Shown: positions 55,331-64,000 of the stretch, piece after piece
How the letters are laid out: the number at the start of each line of letters is the position of its first letter
How positions within the stretch are numbered: position 1 is the first letter of the stretch
Source of the DNA: Dendrophyllia cribrosa
Lineage: Eukaryota; Cnidaria; Anthozoa; Scleractinia; Dendrophylliidae
Assembly (NCBI GenBank): GCA_024195265.1
Contig: JAJLRJ010000001.1
Location: 58,880,789 to 58,944,788 of the forward strand
Reading direction: 5' to 3'
DNA: 64,000 nucleotides
Translations under genes and position numbers: made by a program
The notes under the pieces: model-generated
Told to the model about the DNA's origin: nothing
Databases searched by the model: none
Seen by the model: the letters and a program-made list of their open reading frames with translations, nothing else

Positions 55331-56060
55331 ACCACACTTACACAAACACAAACAACACATTTGTGGCTTCATAGTGGAAAGCTCTTGGGAGACATTTGTA
55401 TATATAGGAGTTAGGCGTGTGTGCGTGTTAGACAAACAAACATTTGCTACATGAATTAAGGAGGGGTAATAATGGTTATATAAGAATTAAGTCTGTAGGT
55501 ATAATACATGGATTAAGAAGGGATGAAAATGTTTGTATAAGTATTAAGAGTGTGTGCGTGTTAAAAGCAAACAAATGATACATGAATTACGAGGTGATAT
55601 ATTTATATAAGTATTAAGAGTGCGCGTGTTAGCAAATAAGTGATACATGAATTACGAGGTGATATATTTATATAAGTATTATGAGTGCGCGTGTTAGCAA
55701 ATAAGTGATACATGAATTACGAGGTGATATATTTATATAAGTATTAAGGTTGCGCGTGTTGGCAAATAAGTGATACATGAATTACGAGGTGATATATTTA
55801 TATAAGTATTAAGAGTGCGCGTGTTAGCAAATAAGTGATACATGAATTACGAGGTGATATATTTATATAAGTATTAAGGGTGCGCGTGTTGGCAAATAAG
55901 TGATACATGAATTACGAGGTGATATATTTATATAAGTATTAAGAGTGCGCGTGTTAGCAAATAAGTGATACATGAATTAAGAAGGCATATACTGTTTATG
56001 TGTGGTAGTTGATCCTGTCCAATGGCACTATAGTACGTAGCTACCGTTAGCGGTTAATCA

Positions 56061-56411
56061 TTGACTGTGCAGTGGACAGTTGCACAAGGTGCTTACCTCT
56101 CGATATCATTTTGGTTCGCCATCGTCTTGTTTCTCTTTTGTTTCTTCACATTGCGTTTTATCATACCTCCCACGAAGCGTTCCTCGAAGAAACCCTCTGA
56201 CCAAGCAGCGGATTCTTGGCTTTCCCAGTTTTGCCGCAAACACGACATTCCGGTAGCCTTGATGAAAGTTCTAGTTGATTATGAACACCAGATAACCACC
56301 GAAACCGTCCTCGCCGGGATAACCAAGCAGTATTTGGCAGGCATGCACCTCGTATTAGGTCAAAATAATTTTACGCCAAGTAATCGCTCGCCTCACCAAG
56401 TCCGCTGCTGA
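56061..56411 (+). CDS. Unrecognised open frame with a membrane segment
   Basis: 116 codons in a unique block inside the minisatellite. Residues 14-34 (LSISFWFAIVLFLFCFFTLR) form a likely membrane helix, followed by a basic stretch and CRKHDIPVALMKVLVDYEHQ. No family recognised and no splice signals checked well. It could be an exon or chance. Confidence 0.25.
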   Translation: MTVQWTVAQGAYLSISFWFAIVLFLFCFFTLRFIIPPTKRSSKKPSDQAADSWLSQFCRKHDIPVALMKVLVDYEHQITTETVLAGITKQYLAGMHLVLGQNNFTPSNRSPHQVRC

Positions 56412-57840
56412 TACTACCACCGCCCCTGTGTCCAGCTTGGCTTCTACTTCACCAGAGTTTCGAATTCCTTCATTCCTTCATCCCTTTGAAGCTGGATGAC
56501 GAGATCGCCAAAATTGATGCGGAGTTTTGCGAGCCGAAGGCCGCTTCTTTCCCGCTTCACAATACTGTTTACACTGTCTATATAAGCATTAAGAGTGCGC
56601 GTGTTAGTAAGCAAATAAATTATACATGAATTGAGAAGTGATTTTATGAACGATTTAAGAGTGAGCGCATCTTAGCAAACAACTGATCCATGAATTAAGA
56701 AGGGGTAATAATGTTTAATATATAAGTATTAAGAGTATGCGCACGTCTTAGCAAACAACTGATACATGAATTAAGAAGGGATAATAGTGTTTATTTTAGT
56801 ATTAAGAGAGTGCGCGTGCTTTAGCAAACAACTGATACATGAATTAAGAAGGGATAATAATTTTTATTTAAGTATTATTTAAGTGTGCATGCGTCTTAGC
56901 AAACAATTGACACATGAATTAAGAAGGGATGATAATGGCAAAATAAGTATTGAGTGTGCGCGTGTTAGCAAATAACTGATTCGTGAATAAGGAAGGAATA
57001 ACATTGTTAATATAAGTATTAAGAGTGTGCGCGCGTCTTGGTAAACAACTGATACATGAATTTAGAAGGGATGTGTTTATATAAGTATTAATAGAGTGCG
57101 CGTGCTTTAGCAAACAACTGATACATGAATTAAGAAGGGATGATAATGGCAAAATAAGTATTGAGTGTGCGCGTGTTAGCAAATAACTGATACGTGAATT
57201 AAGAAGGACTAACATTGTTTATATAAGTATTAAGAGAGGGCGTGTTTGCAAATAACTGATACATGAATTACGACTGGATAATGTTGATATAAGTATTAAG
57301 TGTGCGCGCATTTTAGCAAACAACTGATACATGAATTACGAAGGGATAATGTTCATATAACTATTATGTGTGCGCGTATTTTAGCAAACAAATGACACAT
57401 GAATTACGAAGGGATAATGTTTGTATAAGTATTACGTGTGCGCGTGTTTGTAAACTGATACATGAAATAATTAAGAAAGTATAATGTTTACATATGAATA
57501 AAAGATGTGTGTATGTTAGCAAACAACTGACACATGGATTAAGAAGGGAAAATGTTCATATAAGTATTAAGTGCGCGCGCTTAAATTATAAAGGAGTTTG
57601 CATGTTATGTTAAATATGATATAAACTTATGCGCACGTTAAAATGAAAAAGAGGCATCGCTTCAAAGGAACAGGAAAATAGACCTGTTGCTGATATTTAT
57701 CACGAGCTAAACATCGTTTGGCACAAAAATAGCAGAGTATAAGATATGAAATAAACGTGCATTTAATTTAGTTTTAGCCCCTTGACAGATCAAATTCTTC
57801 CTTTCATTTTCTTTGCTTTTTTTCTGATTCTCTCTCTTCA

Positions 57841-57985
57841 GTTCTCATTCAATAGATTTTGGAGGTTAGAGAATGATCCATTACTGCTGTTAGGCTATAG
57901 CGAGGAAACTAAAATCTCTATTAACATCAGAGAGTTCAAGAGGAATGTAAAACAGGAACTGTACTGCCAGTATTTTTCGCATTGA
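57841..57985 (+). CDS. Terminal exon candidate
   Basis: A strong pyrimidine tract and acceptor (tctctctcttcag) precede an open frame FSFNRFWRLENDPLLLLGYS then EETKISINIREFKRNVKQEL, YCQYFSH and TGA. Entry in phase 0 is the only one that stays open. AATAAA occurs downstream at about 58238. The upstream exon is not found; the minisatellite lies before it. Family not recognised. Confidence 0.4.
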
Positions 57986-58476
57986 TGTATGATATATAAT
58001 AATATTGCAGTTTAATTTTCTTATTAATTTTACAATAATGTATCATATATCATACTATTGTAAATTCGTATTAATTTTATACTAATGTATCATGTATAAT
58101 ATATAAATATTGTGATTTCTTACCTTTGATTTTATATCGTATAGTAAATTAGTTCTGAAAAATCAAGTAGGAGGAACTAATTAACTATAGCATTGTAGGT
58201 ATTGTAAACAAAATCTATCTCACTTGTGGTCCTTCAAATAAAAGCTATTTAATGGTATTTTGCAGTGTTGTCGTTTCTTTTACATTTTGTATTTTTCATT
58301 TTCACACTCGTGAACTCTTGGCTGGGTAATTTCCCGAAATTTCGAAGATAGGATCCCACAGTTTGAGGAGTGGAGGTACATTAGCTGCAGACAATGCTGG
58401 TATTTTTCGTTCAGGTGTATCAAACAACAATCATGTGCGATATTCACAAAGGACGATTACCGGTTTCTTGCTTTAT
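57986..58476. other. 3' flank without a supported gene
   Basis: AT-rich with short duplicated atgtatcatatat stretches around 57985-58110. Confidence 0.4.
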
Positions 58477-58657
58477 TAAGCTGGATTTCCACTGTTTCGT
58501 TATTTTGGAAAGATTCATGAACAGCTTGGGTAAAAGTAAAAAGTTGAGCACGGTTCAACTTCTCACGTTTACGCAAGATGCTCATTCATCGTCTCTTATT
58601 TTATTTATGTACGTAAAACGCAACGTTAAATTACGCGACATTGGAAATCCAGCTTTA
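58477..58657. mobile_element. 181-bp MITE
   Basis: Ends taagctggatttcca and tggaaatccagcttta. The interior has no frame. Confidence 0.75.
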
Positions 58658-59228
58658 GAAATCTGATTCGCCCTCGGAATTTCTGGGATCTTTTGGGTAC
58701 CAAATACGAGCTATGATTGGTTAATTGGTTGGAAACCATCAACTTATCGTAACTAACGCTGGTAACTCAAACGATCCCAGAATAATGCCTAGTGACGAAC
58801 GCTGGTTCTCAGTCTCCGATCCCTGAAGATCGTTTTTTTTTTTAATTCAAATAGATTCACTTACTCATTCACTCATTTACATTACTTACATTCTTACATT
58901 ACATAAATTAGAGATAAAAAAAACCTAACACCTACAAATTAATTGAACAAAATAAACAGAGATAAAGGGAGTATACAGTACTTCTATCTAAATTATAGAG
59001 AGCAATAGTTGCCATTTTTTTGTTATGAATGTCTAAAGAGTTTTGGCTTTTGGCTATATGAGTGACTATAAGTATACCTTATTTTGGCTAGCAATGAAGA
59101 TTCTGGAGTGGCTAATTGTCGTTACTTTACCGTTTTTTTTTTGTTTGTTCCATCCCGAAAGTTATTTCATTGTGGAGTTCAGCTGGCTCCGGGCTTTTCT
59201 CCTCGGAGCATTTGGACGGAGTAATACA

Positions 59229-59474
59229 TTAGCTTACATTTCCATTTTTGTACTGAGGAGATTTTGGGGTTTCAAAACTCTCCGAGATCAGAATGATGTA
59301 GATCTTTACTCCACAGAGGCGTCCCCGTCTACTAACGGGAGAATACGCGATAAGAAGATTCCGAATGTATTTTTGCAAGACGATCGGTAATTCCCATCTT
59401 TCGTTTTGAAGTTTGATATCTGGCATCCTTTTGATCAGTTCCTCGATTGTTTTTCTTGATTTAAATTCATCCAA
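59229..59474 (-). CDS. Unrecognised protein-like segment
   Basis: 81 codons from ATG at 59474: MDEFKSRKTIEELIKRMPDI, KLQNERWELPIVLQKYIRNL, LIAYSPVSRRGRLCGVKIYI and so on. Composition is well mixed with amphipathic helices, unlike chance AT-rich frames, and the frame stays open about nine codons upstream of the ATG. A donor-like AAT|GTAAGC lies near the end. The opposite-strand open stretch at 59043-59390 is taken as its shadow. Family not recognised; it could be an exon or an old transposon piece. Confidence 0.4.
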   Translation of the reverse strand: MDEFKSRKTIEELIKRMPDIKLQNERWELPIVLQKYIRNLLIAYSPVSRRGRLCGVKIYIILISESFETPKSPQYKNGNVS

Positions 59475-59504
59475 TTTCTTAAATAAGTGAATTAGGTTAA
59501 AACT

Positions 59505-60345
59505 AACTCAGGTAGTTAGAGTTTATAGAAGTCCGCTACAAAGATCTGTTGCATTAAAGAAACAAATAAAACAAACGACTCTGATTTTTCCCTACCAAGC
59601 ATTGTTTCGAAAAATGCAATAAAAAAGATAGGTAACCATACTCGCGAAAGAGATGTAATGGACTATAGTTACCCTATTTATCCATGTTGTACTGCCTATC
59701 ATGCACGTGATCATTTGATCAGTTCACATTACTTTACGCGCTAGCTAAAAGCATAGTTGAAATGGAATGCTTGAAAAACTGTTATAGAATGATATAATCC
59801 ACCGACCACAACGAACAATTTGATATACGATTCATGGCAAAAGTTCGCAGCCACAAACGGCATTAACTGAAAACGCTTCTTGCGTACATGATCTCAAGAT
59901 AACAATTATATAGCCATGAGTAATGGGTGTGTGCGTGTTTTTAGCGTTAACGTTTTTTCCAAACGAAGAAATTGTTTTAAACGTTTTCAAGTCAAAGAGG
60001 ATGACTTTAACAGTAAAATTAGGTCACCATGCTCGTTTAGGAGAAGTAACCTCTTAATCATTTGACAGCTTATCCTCGAAAGAAATCCTCTTGGTTCGAA
60101 CTGTGCGCGCGCTCGTGCTAATAATGCAAGAAATTATGCGCAGTAGTAATGCGCAATGCAATACTAAGGAATCACCTTAAGTAGATACAAATAGAGTGCG
60201 TGTACATACAGGGTCACTGGTAACGTAATTACTCAGGAGCAGACCTTTATAGAGTTCCTCAGTATCATCACGTAGGGAGATTGAGCGCCGCGAGAACGGT
60301 TTGTAAAAATAATAAACTGGGTCGATTTTTCATTTCCTGGCTGAG
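59505..60345. other. Stretch without a supported feature
   Basis: No frame with splice sites and no repeat ends seen. Confidence 0.4.
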
Positions 60346-60502
60346 TAGACTGCAAAACAGTTATAATTTTCCCTCGCTCGAGGGAGAGGCTCGCGAGGAG
60401 AGGCGCCATCCACCGTTCCTCCCTTCAGTTTGTTACCGCCACTTCAGCTATCGCCGCTTTTTTCGTAGACTCGCGGAAAAATAAGGCCTGTTTTGTAGTC
60501 TA
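60346..60502. mobile_element. 157-bp MITE
   Basis: Ends tagactgcaaaacagttata and gcctgttttgtagtcta; 14-16 terminal bases pair. The interior is CG-rich around ccctcgctcgaggg. Confidence 0.7.
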
Positions 60503-60996
60503 TGGCCGAGAAGAAGATAGATTTTTTGCGAGCTACCTTCTTTTTTTTATCTAGATATTAATTCTCCCCAAAGTCATGATTAATAATCCTTAACTCCTGG
60601 ATGATTAGACACGATGAGAGATTCTAGTAGCAACTCGAGTCTCCGACGGGAAAAGAGTCTTTAAAAACTCACTTTGCCGGAGCCATCATGATGTTGTTAA
60701 AAATAGAATGCTTGAATAAGACGAATATTGCAAATTTATGTTTGTGGCGAACATTAAAGATTAAGAGCAAATTCACAAACTTAAACTGTGCCAGGGCCAT
60801 GTCACGAAGATTTGACTAATTTTGGGTCAAAACTGTGCTAAAAACAACTTCTAAATACCTTCAACCATGCCATTCATGCAACCAATCATGCATTCTTTAA
60901 ACATAACAATAATATATAAACTTAATTTTCAAAGGTGCAACGAACCCCAGCCATTTTTATCGATTTTTCAAAGACACGAGAAAGAACTTGAAAACG

Positions 60997-61050
60997 TTAG
61001 CCTAAATCTGGATTCGATCTTCCAGCGCTCTAACTAACTGAGCAACAGAC
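60997..61050 (-). other. tRNA-derived relic lacking the anticodon arm
   Basis: Minus strand: an A-box-like TTGCTCAGTTAGTTAGAGCG followed within 15 bases by a B-box-like GATCGAATCC between TGG and CCA. The anticodon arm is missing, so it is a relic or SINE head. Confidence 0.45.
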
Positions 61051-61099
61051 GGGAGAAGGTCGTAAAGAATGTGTGAGAGCCATGTAGCACTGGTATGAA

Positions 61100-63400
61100 G
61101 TGAAATACAATGTAAATGTCATTTTTATGATTGCTGAGAAGCCGAGGACGAAAGAATGAGAGATGGCTATATTCGCAGCCTTTTTCATACATTGCGCACT
61201 AAAATATATACTTTAAACATATATTTTTGCTTACATCTTCAAAGTAACTACCAGATCTTGTCAAAATAGGCTAAAGCCTTTCATGTCATTGTAAGTATAG
61301 GGCGAACCATTAGACTTCGGGGAGGGGGAGGGGGATGATCTTGTATGTCCTAGAAATTTTTTACTTAAGCCCCAAGTCGGGCTTTCCCAGTTGCAGGACC
61401 GTTTTCCAAGACAGTTGGCTGGCAGGATAGTTTTTTTCAAAATCACCCAACTTCCACTTCAGAAATCTAAAGGTTTGCCCCTGAATGAATACGGTACATG
61501 CATACATACATATACTTTATCTGAATACGGAAAAAACATAAATAAACTCAACAATTAACGGCAATTTTCCAGTTCTTACTCATCTTAAAAGCAATGTAAC
61601 TGTAAACTATAAACTGTAACAACTTCACTTTCTACTTTAATGATAACAAGTTCCTTGTGGGGGAACCTCAAACCCCGTAGATAGAACTCAGCTCAGATCA
61701 TCCGTTCATTTCGGTACAGAAGCGCAGATAACTATACTCATTGAAAGCGTTTACTTAGGTAATAAAACACGGGGAAAATAAAAGTCAAAAGATAGCTAAC
61801 AAACCCTTCAAACAACCCCCAAAATCGAGTCACGTAATTAATTATCCGCCCAACGTTCTGTTTAGATTATTATTCAGGCGATTTGGCAGCTCCCAGAAGA
61901 TCTAACCCAATTGGATCCAATCTCTACTGCTACACTACCGAATTATTCACAACATTTGGCTGCCAGTTCCCATTGAAAGATTTACACAACAATGTGACGT
62001 CAAATAACCTACTTTTAATAAGAGTGATTTTACTTAACCCGTGAAATACAGTTATGGAGTAACACTCTCTACTACACACTAAATCTTTTGTTATCTTTTG
62101 TCTATTTTGGCATAATAGCCACTGACTGTTAAACATTGTTTCACGGGTTTAGTAAAAAGAGAATAGTGCACACAATGGGTGCTAAACTTTAACTGCCAAG
62201 TGTAAATCATGCGCTTCACTTTGAATACTCATGAAATAGCTCATAAGGCCCAGTAACAATGGTCAACAATTTGGGAAGGCATTGTCATCCTTGTTAATTA
62301 CTCCGTTATAATTGTATCAAGAAGGTTTCTCGACTTAGCTGAATAAATTTTAATCACCGGTATAAAAGCAACGTGGAAGCCCATAGTATTATTTGATGTT
62401 AGTAGTTGGTTTGAACGTGGTTCAGTGAAGGTCGGATTCAAATCTCTGGCTCTGGCTGTGTCGCCTTCAAGAGCTGCAGTGTATCGTTTTGGAAAAGACA
62501 AGGTATGTCATTTCGACCACATTTTTATGTTCGTATTTACATTACAGCCAAGTCAACGTGAAAGCTGGAGGTATTGATAACAGCGACCGAGCGGCGTTAA
62601 ATATTCCCGCAGCTAAAATTTCCATCGCGCATTCACGTCAGTTTGGACTTCTCAAAGTGAAACGGTACTTATAGCTTCGGTCTATGATTTTGTGACATGA
62701 TGTTGACTCGGAGTGGAGCGAAGAAAAATAAAATCGTTTCCTGTGACCTTTTTTCATTAAGTTTGTTCGTGTGTGCCGGAGATTTATTCTGATTGTGTGA
62801 AAATTTAAAAAAAATTGTAGAACTTTCTCAGGAGCTGAATCACTAGCGCAAAGTTTTCACAGTTTTTACTAAGAAATACTGACAGAACTAACTCCCTGTT
62901 TTTTCTTTCGAACAGTTTATTCTGCTGGAACGTCCCAAAGCCGTCCATGTGCTATGCTTGAGAATCAAGTCCTTTGACCGGCTAAACAATTGTGGGTTGG
63001 AATCCCACGGCTTTCAGTTTCTCGCAGGTACTGGCGGCATAATTATTTTAACTTGAGATATAACTTGATTTCGCTATGTTATCTGTTTTTGTTATTGAAC
63101 TACCATGTTGCAATAAGAACTGAAGTACACAATGAATTCTAAAACTGAACTAGCCTTTGGTTCGAAATATCGTTTTAATATGCAACTGATAGCAAGTCTG
63201 AATTTGGCTAATTTATTAGCCGATGAACTAATGTTGAAAATGATTAACGATTAACACAATTTATGGTCAAATTTTCAAACTTTAAGTTAAAAGCGCAAAG
63301 TACCTTGCATTTTGCTGGGTAAAAGGAATTCATAACATTAATTGATTGAGGTCTGCTTTGTTCATTTAGGTACATCAGAGGTTTATAAAACTATCCTGCA
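61100..63400. other. Long stretch without a supported feature
   Basis: Open stretches at 61261-61446, 61930-62136, 62298-62501 and 62489-62674 lack splice sites, domains or protein-like composition. No repeat ends recognised. Confidence 0.4.
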
Positions 63401-63499
63401 GTGTTGACCCGTTGTACGACCAAAGGCGTCCACTTCAATGAAGAAGCGCAGATAAGTCAGTACAACTTATTACTAATTTGTCAGTAGCTTTCAGTTAAA

Positions 63500-63990
63500 T
63501 GGCCACACTGTAGGATGTTATCCACAGGCTCAAAAGTTAAAACCACCTTCTACAGCATAATAATCAGCATCACAGGAAAATATTGCTCAATATAGCTCTC
63601 ATTTGAATGGCCACACTTACGGATTTTATCCACAGACTCAAACGTAAGAACCACCCTCTACAGCGTAACAGAAAGCACCACAGCAATGTTCGTCTAATGA
63701 TGATAATAGCTTGCATTTCTATGGTCATACCTTAGGATTTTATCCACATAAGTAAAGATAAGGGTCCAAAAGGCAAGTACTACTCAGTGATAATTTGTAA
63801 CTTCCATTTTAATGGTAGTTTGAACTACGCACTCGTACGTTAGAATAACTTCCACCATTACGATTTTATTCACTAAATCAAAAGATGGAGCCTTGCCATA
63901 CAAAATGGATTTTATCCACGGACACAAATGTTTGAAACAATGCCACAGAAAGGTTCGCTTTTGTAGCTCAACGGTCACACATTTAGGATT
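63500..63990 (+). repeat. Degenerate tandem repeat, about 108-126 bp
   Basis: taggattttatccaca.. then ctcaaa.gtaagaaccacc and ctctacagcgtaac recur. The word tccaca starts at 63521, 63629 and 63743, with weaker copies near 63869, 63914 and 63985. It probably continues past the window. Confidence 0.75.
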
Positions 63991-64000
63991 TTATGTACGG

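Larger units (their letters stand above)
54780..57570. repeat. Long minisatellite, 65-bp core unit
   Basis: Variants of gcgcgtgttagcaaataagt, gatacatgaattacgaggtg, atatatttatataagtatta, agagt run through the whole stretch. Between 55622 and 55947 six units start at exactly 65-base steps (55622, 55687, 55752, 55817, 55882, 55947). Outside that core the units are more diverged and vary in length. A unique 0.6-kb block (about 56000-56575) and a tRNA-like sequence interrupt it. Reverse-strand frames over it are repeat-made. Confidence 0.9.

Noticed and set aside
56919..57215. 98-codon repetitive minus-strand frame
   Set aside because: Repeat-made; it follows the minisatellite unit rather than a protein.
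59043..59390. 115-codon plus-strand frame with hydrophobic segments
   Set aside because: Taken as the shadow of the more protein-like minus-strand frame at 59229-59474; no splice sites.
62937..63014. Possible tRNA with 7-bp AAAGCCG/CGGCTTT acceptor stem and a T-arm
   Set aside because: No A box or D arm can be formed, and the B box has a changed core (ggttggaatcc).

Overview
The window reads as nuclear DNA of an invertebrate animal, most likely a stony coral or other anthozoan. It is AT-rich and gene-poor, coding sequence is split by GT-AG introns, and it is crowded with repeats. The protein families seen fit this: short secreted C-type lectins with an EPN motif, an NXPE-type (neurexophilin/PC-esterase) gene, KDZ and Crypton-like transposase genes, Penelope-like elements, and many MITEs. 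No operons, Shine-Dalgarno sites, CRISPR arrays or rRNA genes were seen. The species call is an inference from family content.

1-25.4 kb: a tandem array of a three-exon lectin gene. Exon 1 codes a signal peptide, exon 2 a short linker, exon 3 one C-type lectin domain. Copy A has only its lectin exon in the window (1628-2043). Copies B (8125-10346) and C (15393-17032) look intact at 174 residues each. Copy D keeps exons 1 and 2 (24540-24944) but its lectin exon is gone, cut off by a mobile element. Units B, C and D each also carry the same decayed lectin-exon relic about 0.9 kb upstream of exon 1, and B and C share a perfect promoter-side hairpin. The units differ by later insertions, several with clean empty sites in sister copies: a 738-bp element with a 6-bp target duplication, a Penelope fragment, a 3.1-kb inverted-repeat element and two LINE fragments.

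25.4-30.8 kb: a 1.3-kb terminal-inverted-repeat element with iterated subterminal repeats and one intact 149-residue reading frame, which is the best candidate for an undescribed mobile unit here. MITEs and a Harbinger-like element follow.

30.8-35.7 kb (minus strand): a four-exon NXPE-type gene with at least two frame breaks, probably a pseudogene. 33.8-34.2 kb holds a second decayed coding sequence.

35.8-43 kb: a foldback MITE, LINE tails, a near-perfect 476-bp hairpin, a hAT-like MITE, and minus-strand remains of a KDZ transposase, a Penelope reverse transcriptase and a Crypton-type (DUF3504) exon.

43-54.6 kb: MITEs, a Penelope endonuclease tail followed by a hammerhead-like motif, LINE remains, and small exon candidates (44870-46058; 51399-51481; 53275-54589) that show splice sites but belong to no family I recognise.

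54.8-64 kb: a long 65-bp minisatellite enclosing a tRNA-like cloverleaf, a candidate terminal exon (57841-57985), an unrecognised minus-strand coding segment (59229-59474), two small MITEs and a degenerate tandem repeat at the right edge. Most of 61.1-63.4 kb shows nothing I can name.
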